From Paraburkholderia bryophila (GTDB lineage: Bacteria > Pseudomonadota > Gammaproteobacteria > Burkholderiales > Burkholderiaceae): 64,000 nt of DNA. Within the stretch, counting starts at the first letter, position 1. Each line of letters opens with the position of its first letter. The notes under the pieces are model-generated. The model saw only the letters and a list, made by a program, of their open reading frames with translations. It was not told where the DNA came from and did not search any database. The position numbers and the translations under genes were made by a program. Below, one piece after another: positions 28,631 through 37,408 of the stretch. Where the stretch lies: NCBI RefSeq assembly GCF_003269035.1, contig NZ_QLTK01000017.1:62001-126000 (forward strand), read 5' to 3'.

Positions 28631-29830
28631 ATGAAAAAGGCACTAGCAACTTCTGCGCTTGGGTTGGTCGCCCTTGGCGCGCACGCTCAGAGCAGCGTGA
28701 CGTTGTACGGGATCGTCGATACCGGTATCGGCTATCAGAGCAGTCAGACGTCGCTTGGTTCGACCTCGGGCGGCCGCTCGGCGGTCAAGATGGTCAACGG
28801 CATCTGGGCGGGCAGCCGCTTCGGTTTGAAGGGCGGCGAGGATCTGGGTGGCGGCACCAAGGCGATCTTCCAGCTGGAAGAGGGCTTCAACAGCGCGACC
28901 GGTGCGCAGAGCGTTTCCGGCCTGGCGTTCAATCGCCAGGCTTATGTGGGCGTCACCAACACCACGTACGGTACGTTCACGGCCGGCCGCCAGTACACCT
29001 CGTACTACACGCTGCTGTCGCCGTACAGCCCGACCACCTGGCTGACCGGTGCCTACGGCGCGCATCCGGGCGATATCGATTCGCTCGACACGCTGTATCG
29101 CGCGAACAACTCGTTGGTGTACACGTCGCCGAATTTCTATGGCTTCACGGCGAGCGGTTCGTATTCGGTAGGCGGTGTGGCGGGTAGTCTGAATGCTGGC
29201 TCGACGTGGAGCGCGGCGTTGCAATACATTACCGGTCCGTTCGGTATCGCGGTGGGCTTCCAGCGCATCAACAACTCGACGCCGGGCGGCGGCGCGTGGG
29301 GCGCCGACTCCACGACGTCGAATGCGGGCGCGCAGGCGGGTGTGTCGGGCATCAACAACGGTTACCAGAAATCGGCGGCGCAGCAACGCGTGGCCGTGAC
29401 CGGGGGTTACGCGTTCAGCTCGTCGTGGGACGTGTCGTTCTCGTATTCGAACGTGCAATATGTTGCGGGCATCAACTCGCCGTTCCACACCACCGCGATC
29501 TTCAATACGGGTGGCGCGGTGCTGCACTACCGTCCGGTGACGGCGCTCGATCTGGCTGCTGGCTATAGCTACACGCGTGCCACGCAGGCGAACGGCATTA
29601 CGAGTTCGGCGCGTTATCAGCAGTTCAACCTGTCGCAGTACTACAGCCTCTCCAAGCGCACCGGCCTGTACGCGCTCGAGGCGTATCAGCGCGCGGGCGG
29701 TCAGACGCTGGCGACGAACGGCACCAGCATCATCAACGCAACGGCCGATATCGGCGACGGTCAGAACAGCGCGCCGTCGTCGTCACGCAGCCAGTTCGCC
29801 GCGGGTGTGGGTATCATCCACAAGTTCTAA
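28631..29830 (+). CDS. Outer-membrane porin (Burkholderia OpcP/OmpC type)
   Basis: Trimeric general-porin family protein of 399 aa. The signal peptide MKKALATSALGLVALGAHAQ is followed by SSVTLYGIVDTGIGY, the standard start of this porin group. Inside are SRFGLKGGEDLGGGTKAIFQLEEGFN and NRQAYVGVTNTTYGTFTAGRQY. The protein ends in the C-terminal Phe (IIHKF) required for outer-membrane insertion. GAGGAG lies before the ATG. Placed directly behind the TRAP genes, it probably lets sugar acids cross the outer membrane. Confidence 0.95.
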   Translation: MKKALATSALGLVALGAHAQSSVTLYGIVDTGIGYQSSQTSLGSTSGGRSAVKMVNGIWAGSRFGLKGGEDLGGGTKAIFQLEEGFNSATGAQSVSGLAFNRQAYVGVTNTTYGTFTAGRQYTSYYTLLSPYSPTTWLTGAYGAHPGDIDSLDTLYRANNSLVYTSPNFYGFTASGSYSVGGVAGSLNAGSTWSAALQYITGPFGIAVGFQRINNSTPGGGAWGADSTTSNAGAQAGVSGINNGYQKSAAQQRVAVTGGYAFSSSWDVSFSYSNVQYVAGINSPFHTTAIFNTGGAVLHYRPVTALDLAAGYSYTRATQANGITSSARYQQFNLSQYYSLSKRTGLYALEAYQRAGGQTLATNGTSIINATADIGDGQNSAPSSSRSQFAAGVGIIHKF

Positions 29831-29884
29831 AGCGGTGTTTTGAATGGCGGTGTAGCGCGCAATGATTTTGCGCCTTGCGCCGTG

Positions 29885-29915
29885 GCAGCGACGCGTTTCA
29901 GACACGCGTCGCTGC
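29885..29915 (+). terminator. Hairpin terminator after the porin gene
   Basis: GCAGCGACGCGT and its exact complement form a 12-bp stem around seven bases, about 55 bases after the porin stop. A weak GCTGTATTT tail follows. Confidence 0.7.
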
Positions 29916-29992
29916 GCTGTATTTACCGCGCGTGCAATGCGCGCGCAATTCTGGATGGCGGATCAGGTGTTCGTGCAACCTTAAGGCAACCC

Positions 29993-30184
29993 TTACGCAT
30001 CCGCGTCCGACCACAAACGTCCCCCCGTTGCCCAGTTTTCGCGTTTCACGTCGGTGAGAATAATGTCCACCGAATTCGGCTCGACGTTGAGCGATTCGCA
30101 GGTCGCTTTCGTGATGGCTTCGACGAACTGGCGTTTCTGTTCCACCGTGCGGCCTTCGAAGAGTTCGATATGAAACGTGGGCAT
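29993..30184 (-). CDS. 4-oxalocrotonate tautomerase family protein
   Basis: Small enzyme of 63 aa with the catalytic Pro directly after the start Met (MPTFHIELFEGRT), then VEQKRQFVEAITKATCESL and VDIILTDVKRENWATGG. This is the normal length of a 4-OT subunit, which forms hexamers or related oligomers. It interconverts 2-hydroxymuconate-like enols and ketones; the actual substrate is unknown. It is transcribed with, or just after, the class II aldolase gene on the same strand, 74 bases downstream of it. Confidence 0.88.
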   Translation of the reverse strand: MPTFHIELFEGRTVEQKRQFVEAITKATCESLNVEPNSVDIILTDVKRENWATGGRLWSDADA

Positions 30185-30258
30185 GACATGACTCCGTTAA
30201 AGAATTGAGGTGACGCGGGCGGCGTGGCGCTATTTTCGTGGCGACTTTCGTGGCCGCT

Positions 30259-31035
30259 TCAATGACGATAAGCGCGATCGATCCGGTCGAGCTTGCGCAG
30301 CAACGCAGGCCATTCGAGCGCGCCTTCAATCGCGCCGCCGTCGTAAAGTTGCTCGGCCGTACGCGCGGCTACGGCATCGCTCGGCACCACGAGTTCCGCG
30401 CCGCACGCTTGCGCCTGCAACTGGATTTCGCATGCCTTGAGCAGCGTCGCCATCAGCACATAAGCTTCGGCCACGGTGCGGCCGGCGGTCAGCGTGCCGT
30501 GGTTGCGCAACAGCATGGCGGGTTTGTCCGCGAGATGCGCAACGAGACGCTCACCCTCGGCCGGTGAGAACGCAAGGCCCTCGTAGTCGTGGTAAGCGAG
30601 CTGACCGTAAAAGCGCAGCGCATGCTGCGATGCGGGCAGCAAACCGGCCGGTTGCGCCGACACCGCCACGCCAGCCGTATTGTGCAGATGCATCACGCAG
30701 AACGCGTCGGCGCGCGCCGCGTGCACGGCGGCGTGCAGCGCGAAGCCGGTCGCATTCACCGGATGCTCGCTCTTGCCGATAATGTTGCCGTCGATATCGA
30801 TTTTCACGAGGTTCGACGCGCAGACTTCGTCGAACGCAAGGCCGAACGGGTTGATCAGAAAGTGGCCCGGTTCGCCGGGCACGCTGGCCGAGATATGCGT
30901 GTAGACCAGATCGTCCCAGCCGTTGAGGGCCGCGAGACGATAGGCGGCGGCGAGGTCGACGCGAGTCTGCCGCTCCGCGTCGGACAGCGGCCCTGTTTCG
31001 GCGACACGGCCGGCAGGGGCGTGCGTGAAAGACAT
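30259..31035 (-). CDS. Class II aldolase/adducin family protein
   Basis: Zn-type aldolase family protein of 258 aa. The start at 31035 has GGAGACAAAC upstream. Landmarks are RVDLAAAYRLAALNGWDDLVYTHIS, HFLINPFGLAFDEV, and the metal site MHLHNTAGVAVSA, with another His in LRNHGTLTAGRTVAEAYV. Such proteins include fuculose phosphate aldolases and many decarboxylase-like members with unknown substrates. It starts 17 bases after the stop of the urea-transporter gene on the same strand, so the two are probably co-transcribed. Confidence 0.88.
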   Translation of the reverse strand: MSFTHAPAGRVAETGPLSDAERQTRVDLAAAYRLAALNGWDDLVYTHISASVPGEPGHFLINPFGLAFDEVCASNLVKIDIDGNIIGKSEHPVNATGFALHAAVHAARADAFCVMHLHNTAGVAVSAQPAGLLPASQHALRFYGQLAYHDYEGLAFSPAEGERLVAHLADKPAMLLRNHGTLTAGRTVAEAYVLMATLLKACEIQLQAQACGAELVVPSDAVAARTAEQLYDGGAIEGALEWPALLRKLDRIDRAYRH

Positions 31036-31052
31036 GTTTGTCTCCAGTCCCA

Positions 31053-31970
31053 TTAAGAGAGTTGCCGCGAGGGATCGATGCGTTTCATCGATTCTCGTGC
31101 GGCGGCACCACGTGCGAAGCGATGCCGGCACCATTGCACGCTCCAACTCGCGAGCACGAACGGCGCCGTCATGGCCGGCCAGCCGAAGTAGCTCGCTACC
31201 GCTTGCAACACGACCGCAACGCTTATGCCGCCGAGTGTCGCCGCAGCGCCGCAATCGGCCAGCGCGATCGCGCTCAGCGCGCCGTTGAATCCTAACAGGC
31301 CCGCGTCGAGCGAACTTGCCGTGGCGCCGAGCAGTACATGCGCCACGTTGGCGAGAGCCGCGCCGATCAGCGCCCACAGCGCATGCCTGCGTGAAGCCGC
31401 GGCGATCCCGAGCAGTACGAGCAGGCCCGGCAATGCGCCGGATGCGAAGCCGGGTTGTGCGAGCGCGCCGAGTATGCCGTTCACCCATTGCATTGCAGTG
31501 AACGGTTGCGGTGCCGCCGCGGCCGTCACCGGCGCGGCAGTCGTTATCATCGGCAGCCAAAGCCATGTGACGATCAGGAACGGGCTGGAAAATACGCCCA
31601 ATCCGTTCGCGCGTAACCGGCGCGACCATGGTTCGAGAAACCAGGCTGTCGCCGTCGCGGCGAGAATCGCCACGGCCGCGGCGGTCGCGTTGTCGGCGAT
31701 GACATTGAACGCGGCCAGACCCGCCAGCGCGCCGTTGAAACCGTGCAGACCGTCGCGCGTATCGGCTTCAAGATAACCGGCCAGCACGGCGCTCACGTTG
31801 GCCGCGGTCGCGCCCATCAGCGCCGCGCACGCGAGGCGCGGGTCGGCCAGCAGCCATCCGGCCAGCAGGCACGCGCCGGTGAACGCATTCGGCTGCAGCA
31901 CGATCTGGCCTAAACTGCGCAATAGCGTGCGCAAGGCGGCGGATTCAGCTTGAGTCGAGGCGGCGTGCAT
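31053..31970 (-). CDS. Urea transporter (UT/Yut family)
   Basis: Membrane protein of 305 aa with about ten hydrophobic segments built as two homologous halves. Each half carries the family signature: DGLHGFNGALAGLA in the first and GLLGFNGALSAIAL in the second. These form a channel-like path for urea in characterised members. MHAASTQAE at 31970 is the likely start; an upstream in-frame extension is Arg-rich and unlike the family. No urease or nickel genes are nearby, so transport of another small amide is possible. It precedes the class II aldolase by 17 bases. Confidence 0.85.
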   Translation of the reverse strand: MHAASTQAESAALRTLLRSLGQIVLQPNAFTGACLLAGWLLADPRLACAALMGATAANVSAVLAGYLEADTRDGLHGFNGALAGLAAFNVIADNATAAAVAILAATATAWFLEPWSRRLRANGLGVFSSPFLIVTWLWLPMITTAAPVTAAAAPQPFTAMQWVNGILGALAQPGFASGALPGLLVLLGIAAASRRHALWALIGAALANVAHVLLGATASSLDAGLLGFNGALSAIALADCGAAATLGGISVAVVLQAVASYFGWPAMTAPFVLASWSVQWCRHRFARGAAARESMKRIDPSRQLS

Positions 31971-32252
31971 GGTTTGGGTGGTGTGAGTTCGACGACGCGC
32001 GCGATACGACACGTCGGCACGTAATGTCGGGCGGCGGATCAGGTCGGCAAGGAACGGAACCGCGAGCATAGGCTAGCAACACCGCTGCGGGCATTGCGAG
32101 GCTTTGATAGTGGCTATTTGCGACACCTCGCCCGGTGCATGGACGCGTGGCGCGCTGTGTCGGCGAACCGAAAGCTTTCGCGTCAGGATAAGCAACCGCG
32201 GAACCCGGCGAGTACCCGATTCGGGCCGCGCCGTTTCACGAGGAGACAGGCA

Positions 32253-32807
32253 ATGCGTGAATTACGATGGACGTCGGAAGAAGGCGAAGGCATCGAACAT
32301 CTAACGTTCGACGCTCGCGACGACGGCTTCACGGTGGAAAGCGTGGTGGTCGGACAGCGCTACGGCAAGGCCTATGGGTTGCACTACACGGTGCGTTGCG
32401 ATGCGCAATGGCGTACCACGCAGGCCTGGCTGAAGATCGTCGGCGGCGGCGAGCTCGAATTGCACGGCGACGGTGAGGGCCATTGGCGCGATGGTCGCGG
32501 CGTCGAGTTGAGCGCGCTCGATGGTTGCATCGACATCGACATTGCCGCGACACCCTATACCAACACGCTGCCGATCCGCCGTCTGAAGCTGACGCAAGGC
32601 GAGCGTCAGCCGATTTCAGTGGCGTATATCTCGACGCCGGATTTGCAGGTGACGCGCGCGGAGCAGGCGTATTCGTGCATCGCGCTTAATAAGGAGTATC
32701 GCTACGAAGGCCTGTTCCGCAACTTCACGGCGAACCTGACGGTGGACGAAGACGGTCTCGTGATCGACTATCCGACGCTGTTCACACGCCTGCCGCGCGA
32801 GCGCTGA
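32253..32807 (+). CDS. Putative glycolipid-binding protein (DUF1089/PF06475 type)
   Basis: Protein of 184 aa that is mostly beta strand. The start MRELRWTSEEGEGIEHLTF, the central VRCDAQWRTTQAWLKI, the TPYTNTLPIRRL segment and the ending NFTANLTVDEDGLVIDYPTLFTR are characteristic of this family. GAGGAG precedes the ATG at 32253. There is no signal peptide. The biochemical role is not established beyond the family name. Its last 26 bases overlap, tail to tail, with the alpha/beta hydrolase gene. Confidence 0.85.
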   Translation: MRELRWTSEEGEGIEHLTFDARDDGFTVESVVVGQRYGKAYGLHYTVRCDAQWRTTQAWLKIVGGGELELHGDGEGHWRDGRGVELSALDGCIDIDIAATPYTNTLPIRRLKLTQGERQPISVAYISTPDLQVTRAEQAYSCIALNKEYRYEGLFRNFTANLTVDEDGLVIDYPTLFTRLPRER

Positions 32808-33750
32808 TCGTCGCGCCGGCGGCCGGCTCAAGGCCAACACGCTGCTGCGCGACGAAGCTTTCGATCAGTGCGGCAATCCGCTCGGGTTCGCGCAGCACGA
32901 CCCAATGGCCCGCATCGATCTCCGTGCGCCGATACGCCCCGAGCCATCCCTCCAGCCCGAGCGATAGCGCCGGCCCGACATAGCGGTCGCGCAGCGGCAC
33001 GATGAAATGCACCGGCGCATGCGCGTGACGCGAGCGCGGCCGCAGCAGTCTGTCGATGAAATTCGCGCGGTACAGATTCAAGCCGTTGAGCGCGTTGCGC
33101 CTTTGCGCGGGATCTGGCTCAGGGCGCACGCGTTCGGTCACGCGCAGCCACAGCGGCCAGCAGCGTGCGCCGCCGGCGCGCCACACCAGTTCCGGCAGCC
33201 ACGGCAGATGGAAAAAGACAATGTACCAGGACTTGAGCGTCTGCCGCAGACCGCTGCCGAACGGTCGCTTGACGGGTTCATACGCGGGTCGGGACGCCGG
33301 TTGCTGCCCCAACTGCACACCATCGCCCCCACGCAGCCCAAGCGACGCGTGATCGAGGCACGGCCCGGAAATCGACGTATATGACGCGATACGTCCTTTA
33401 AACGCAGGATCGGTCACCGCCTCCCAGCATTGAATCGACCCCCAGTCATGGCCGACCAGATGAAACGGCCGCGTGCCGCAGGTTGCGTCGGCAACCGCCG
33501 CGAGATCCGCGGCGAGGCGTTCGAGCCGGTAAGCGCTGCGCGTGGCCGGCGCTTCGGACGCGCCGGCGCCGCGCACGTCGTAGCTGATGACGCGGTAGCG
33601 CTGATCCAGTTGCGCGCGCACCGGTTCCCACACGGCGGCCGAATCGGGATAACCGTGTACCAGCAGGATGGGCGGCGCGTCGCGCGGCCCGCTGACATAG
33701 ACCGCGAGCCGCACGTCGCCGGCCACGACCGACAGCGTGTCGCGTATCAC
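32782..33750 (-). CDS. Alpha/beta hydrolase, epoxide-hydrolase-like
   Basis: Protein of 322 aa. It contains LLVHGYPDSAAVW (HGxP oxyanion motif), SYDVRGAGAS, and the nucleophile elbow VGHDWGSIQCW, where Asp replaces Ser, as in epoxide hydrolases and haloalkane dehalogenases. The catalytic His lies in DAGHWVVLREP. Its ATG overlaps the stop of the metal-dependent hydrolase gene (ATGA), so it is the last gene of the monooxygenase operon. A lipophilic epoxide, ester or lactone substrate is possible, but no substrate can be assigned. Confidence 0.88.
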   Translation of the reverse strand: MIRDTLSVVAGDVRLAVYVSGPRDAPPILLVHGYPDSAAVWEPVRAQLDQRYRVISYDVRGAGASEAPATRSAYRLERLAADLAAVADATCGTRPFHLVGHDWGSIQCWEAVTDPAFKGRIASYTSISGPCLDHASLGLRGGDGVQLGQQPASRPAYEPVKRPFGSGLRQTLKSWYIVFFHLPWLPELVWRAGGARCWPLWLRVTERVRPEPDPAQRRNALNGLNLYRANFIDRLLRPRSRHAHAPVHFIVPLRDRYVGPALSLGLEGWLGAYRRTEIDAGHWVVLREPERIAALIESFVAQQRVGLEPAAGATISARAAGV

Positions 33751-34628
33751 GCGGCTGCCTGCGCGCCGCGTCGCGCGGCCTTACGCGTGCTGGGGACATT
33801 CGCGTTGGTGGCGTCGACGGCGGCGACGAGACCGTCGATCCGCGCCAGTTGCGCGCGATTGTCGTGATCCCACGGATGGAAGCCGGGCCGGAAAAAGCTC
33901 AGCCATTCACCGGCAATCCGTGGAAACACGCCATGACGCGGACCGTACAGATATTTGACGACGCGCCACATGCCGCGCATGTGGCCGCCGCGTTTGCGGT
34001 CGGCGATCAGCAGGCGCAGGTGGAAATCGAACACGATCAGCCAGAACGTGAAGGTGGTCGCCAGCATGGTGCCGGTGCGCAGCAGGTAACGGCCGAGGCC
34101 GGGCTTCAGCACGGTGTTCCACACGTCGTACGAAACGGCCTTGTGCTCGGTCTCTTCCAGCGCGTGCCAGGTCCACATCTGGGCGTAGCCTTCCACCGAG
34201 CCGCCGACGCGCGTCGCGTCTTCCAGCAGCAGGGCCGCCAGCATCGCGGTGTAGTGTTCGAGGCAGACGGTGACCGCGAGCTGATACGAATGCGGCAGCA
34301 CCTTGCGACCGAAGTTGAGGATCGCCCACAGCCGCTTGTCGAGCTTGTGCGCCGGCAGCCCGGCTTCCTGCAGCAGGTCGTTGTATTCGATGTGCTCGCG
34401 CGTATGCATGGCTTCCTGGCCAATGAAGCCGAGCACCTGTTTTTTCAGCACGGGGTCGTCGATCTGGTCGCGATAGTTGCGCACGCTATCCATGAAGAAG
34501 CGCTCGCCCGCTGGAAATAGCAGCGACAGCGCGTTGAAGAAGTGCGTGACATGCGAGCCTTGCACATGCCAGTCGCAGGCACGTTCCGGCGGCAGATTGA
34601 AACGGAGGTCGCGGCGAACCGGCATCAT
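33747..34628 (-). CDS. Predicted metal-dependent hydrolase (PF10118 type)
   Basis: Protein of 293 aa, mostly helical and rich in paired His/Glu residues. GQEAMHTREHIEYN and WHALEETEHKAVSYDVW resemble the di-metal sites of ferritin-like and desaturase-like enzymes. The N-terminal RDLRFNLPPERACDWHVQGSH is typical of the family, which has no defined reaction. AAGGAG precedes the ATG at 34628. It lies between the SDR and the alpha/beta hydrolase, overlapping the latter by four bases, in the monooxygenase operon. Confidence 0.85.
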   Translation of the reverse strand: MMPVRRDLRFNLPPERACDWHVQGSHVTHFFNALSLLFPAGERFFMDSVRNYRDQIDDPVLKKQVLGFIGQEAMHTREHIEYNDLLQEAGLPAHKLDKRLWAILNFGRKVLPHSYQLAVTVCLEHYTAMLAALLLEDATRVGGSVEGYAQMWTWHALEETEHKAVSYDVWNTVLKPGLGRYLLRTGTMLATTFTFWLIVFDFHLRLLIADRKRGGHMRGMWRVVKYLYGPRHGVFPRIAGEWLSFFRPGFHPWDHDNRAQLARIDGLVAAVDATNANVPSTRKAARRGAQAAA

Positions 34629-34686
34629 GGCCTTTCTCCTTGTGATCCTGGGTTGTCTGTGGAAGCGGCGGCTTGAGCGAGGCGTG

Positions 34687-35595
34687 TCATACGCGCCGGC
34701 CGTCGATCTGCGCGGCGCGGCGCGCGCGCTTTTCCGCAATGCGCTTCATGCGCCGCGCCTGCATCACGACCAGCGCCTGATAGGCCGCCGGCAAGGTACG
34801 CGCGAGCCAGTCGGCGGCGCGTGCGTCGCGTCCTATCAGCACGCGCCGTTTGTTCTTGCGCACGCCGTCGAGAATCACGCGCGCGGCTTCGTCGGCGGTG
34901 GTGATGAAGAACTTCTCGAAGTCGTCCTTGCCTTGCTGTTCGTTTTCCAGCATGAAGCCGACCATGTTGGGCGCGATCCGGCTGGATTGCGCGATGCCCG
35001 TGTGAATCCCGCCGGGATGCACGCAGGTGGCCGACACGCCGCACTTCATCAGATCGAGTTCCTGGCGCAGCGATTCGGTAAAGCCGCGCACCGCGAATTT
35101 GGTGGCGTTATAGCCGCTCATGCCGGGCTGCGCGAACAACCCGAACACGCTCGACGTATTGACGATATGACCCGCGCCCGAGGCTTTGAGATAGGGCAGA
35201 AACGCCTTCGTGCCGTGCACCACGCCCCAGAAGTTGACGCCGACGATCCACTCGAGATCGGCGTAATCCATGCCTTCGATCGTGCTCGATAGTGCCACGC
35301 CCGCGTTATTGAATACGAGGTTGACGCGCCGATGCCGCGCGGCCGATTCCGCAGCCCAGTCGAGCATCGCGGCGCGGTCCGCGACGTCGAGCACGCGCGT
35401 GGTGACGAGCAGCGGCGCGCCGACGATCTGCGGCGCGGCCGCTTGCGCGAGTTGCGCGGTCTCGGCGAGGCTCGCGGCATTGCGGTCGGCGAGGGCGAGA
35501 TGACAGCCTTCGCGCGCCAGTTGAATCGCGAGCGAGCGGCCCATGCCCGAGCCTGCGCCGGTGATGGCGGCCACTCTGTCGGTGAAGTGCTTCAT
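34687..35595 (-). CDS. Short-chain dehydrogenase/reductase
   Basis: NAD(P)-dependent oxidoreductase of 302 aa. The cofactor motif GAGSGMGRS is at about residues 13-21, followed by NNAG, the catalytic Ser in NTSSVFG, and YNATK. The C-terminal ~40 residues are basic (ARRMKRIAEKRARRA), a feature of SDRs that act next to membranes. AGGAG precedes the ATG at 35595. It lies 84 bases after the FMO stop in the same direction. A long-chain alcohol or ketone substrate is possible by context. Confidence 0.9.
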   Translation of the reverse strand: MKHFTDRVAAITGAGSGMGRSLAIQLAREGCHLALADRNAASLAETAQLAQAAAPQIVGAPLLVTTRVLDVADRAAMLDWAAESAARHRRVNLVFNNAGVALSSTIEGMDYADLEWIVGVNFWGVVHGTKAFLPYLKASGAGHIVNTSSVFGLFAQPGMSGYNATKFAVRGFTESLRQELDLMKCGVSATCVHPGGIHTGIAQSSRIAPNMVGFMLENEQQGKDDFEKFFITTADEAARVILDGVRKNKRRVLIGRDARAADWLARTLPAAYQALVVMQARRMKRIAEKRARRAAQIDGRRV

Positions 35596-35679
35596 TGGCT
35601 TATCTCCTGTGGGCCGAGTCGGCGTTTCGGCGCTGATTCGGGTCCCATGCAAGCTGGTTTGTCGTTGTCGTTTTTTGGT

Positions 35680-37275
35680 TCAGGTCGCTTCCACCGACGC
35701 GGCGACCGGCGCATTCATCGGCGCCTGCATCGGCCCATGCGTCGCCACACCTACCGGCTGTTGCGCCGGCGCATACGCGACGTAATCGTCCATGCTGAAG
35801 GTGCGCGTGGCCTGGCGGAATTTGTACGCAAACCCCGGCCACAGCGTGGTGTTCTTGCCGGTCTTCGGATCGAGGTACCAGCTCTTGCAACCGCCGGTCG
35901 ACCAGATCGCGCGATCGAGCTTCTGCTGGATGCGCTCGTTATAGGCGCGCTCCACCTGCGGGCGCACTTCGATCGCGGCGGCGCGTTCGGCGTTCATCGT
36001 CTGCAGCGCGCGCAGGATGTACTCGACCTGCGACTCGATCATGAACACCATCGAGTTGTGGCCGAGGCCGGTATTCGGACCCACGACCATGAAGAAGTTC
36101 GGATAGCCCGGCAACGCCGTGCCCAGATAGGCATGCGCGCCGTCGCGCCACGTATCGACGATATCGACGCCGCCGCGCCCGCGCACCACGCCCGGCGGAA
36201 ACGGATCGGCAACCTGGAAGCCGGTACCGAAGATCAGGCAGTCGGCCGGGTGGCGCGCGCCGTCGGTCGTGATCACCGCGTCTGCCTCGATGCGGGCGAT
36301 ACCGGTGGTGGTGACCGTAACGTTCTGGCGCGATAGCGCCGGGAAGTAGTCGTTGGAAATCAGCACGCGCTTGCAGCCCATCGTGTAGTTCGGCGTCAGC
36401 GTGGCGCGCAGCTGCGGATCGGGCACCTGACGGCGCAGATGCCGCTCGGCGACCTTCTGCGCGGTTTTCATCAGCGACGGATGAATCGCGAAACCGAGTG
36501 CCCGCGATTCGAGCATGCAGTACAGCGCCGAACGCATGATCTTCTGCGTGAAGGGCAGATGTCTGAAGAGCCACTGTTCGAGCGGTTTCACGGGACGGTC
36601 GGCCTTCGGCATGATCCACGGCGGGGTGCGCTGGAACAGTTCCAGATGCGCGACGCGCGGCGCGATCTGCGGCACGAACTGGATCGCGCTCGCGCCGGTG
36701 CCGATCACGGCGACGCGTTTGCCGTCGAGCGGATAGCCGTGGTCCCATTGCTGCGAATGGAAGGTCTTGCCGCGGAAGGTGTCGATCCCCGGAATCTCCG
36801 GCAGGGCCGCGCGCGACAGGCCGCCCATCGCCGAAATCAGCACGCGTGCCGACCATTGCTGACCGTTCGTGAAGCTCAGTTGCCAGCGGTGGCGCGTCTC
36901 GTCGTAAGTGGCGCTCGCCAGTTCATGGCGAAAGCGCAGATGACGCTGAACGCCGAAACGTTGTGCGCATTCCTCGAGGTAACCGCGGATTTCCGGCTGG
37001 CGCGCGAACATGCGGGTCCAGTGCGGATTCGGGGCGAAGGAGAACGAATAGACGTGCGATTGGACGTCGCAGGCGCAACCGGGGTAATGGTTGTCGCGCC
37101 AGGTGCCGCCGACCGATTCAGCCTTTTCCGCGATGACGAAGTCGGTCAGGCCGGCTTGCCGCAGGCGGATCGCCATGCCCAGCCCCGCAAAACCGGAGCC
37201 GATGATGGCGATGTCGGTGTCGACCGGCGCGGTGGGCTCAGCGGCGGCTTCGTGGGGCGTCATGCGTGCGTTCAT
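35680..37275 (-). CDS. Flavin-containing (Baeyer-Villiger type) monooxygenase
   Basis: FAD/NADPH enzyme of 531 aa. The first Rossmann motif is IIGSGFAGLGMA near residue 26, followed by GTWRDNHYPGCACD. The FMO/BVMO identifying segment is FRGKTFHSQQWDH at about 169-181, and the second Rossmann motif is VAVIGTGASAIQF. The C-terminus is low-complexity Pro/Ala. Such enzymes insert oxygen into ketones or oxidise soft nucleophiles. AGGAG lies nine bases before the ATG. It is the first gene of the FMO-SDR-hydrolase-hydrolase operon and is preceded by an inverted repeat at 37307. Confidence 0.92.
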   Translation of the reverse strand: MNARMTPHEAAAEPTAPVDTDIAIIGSGFAGLGMAIRLRQAGLTDFVIAEKAESVGGTWRDNHYPGCACDVQSHVYSFSFAPNPHWTRMFARQPEIRGYLEECAQRFGVQRHLRFRHELASATYDETRHRWQLSFTNGQQWSARVLISAMGGLSRAALPEIPGIDTFRGKTFHSQQWDHGYPLDGKRVAVIGTGASAIQFVPQIAPRVAHLELFQRTPPWIMPKADRPVKPLEQWLFRHLPFTQKIMRSALYCMLESRALGFAIHPSLMKTAQKVAERHLRRQVPDPQLRATLTPNYTMGCKRVLISNDYFPALSRQNVTVTTTGIARIEADAVITTDGARHPADCLIFGTGFQVADPFPPGVVRGRGGVDIVDTWRDGAHAYLGTALPGYPNFFMVVGPNTGLGHNSMVFMIESQVEYILRALQTMNAERAAAIEVRPQVERAYNERIQQKLDRAIWSTGGCKSWYLDPKTGKNTTLWPGFAYKFRQATRTFSMDDYVAYAPAQQPVGVATHGPMQAPMNAPVAASVEAT

Positions 37276-37306
37276 CCGATCCGGCTCCTATTTTTACCGT
37301 CTTAAC

Positions 37307-37328
37307 TGTTACATTGATGGATGTAACA
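37307..37328. promoter_or_regulatory. 8-bp inverted repeat, putative operator of the monooxygenase operon
   Basis: TGTTACAT and ATGTAACA are perfect complements separated by six bases. It starts 32 bases upstream of the monooxygenase start, within the likely promoter. Spacing and size suit a dimeric repressor such as a TetR-type protein, but none is adjacent. Confidence 0.6.
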
Positions 37329-37408
37329 ATAGAGGCTGGTAACGGATGACGCAAGAGGCCAGTTAGATGCCCGGCTCTAGGACTGACCGCACGCCACGGT
37401 CGGTCGGT

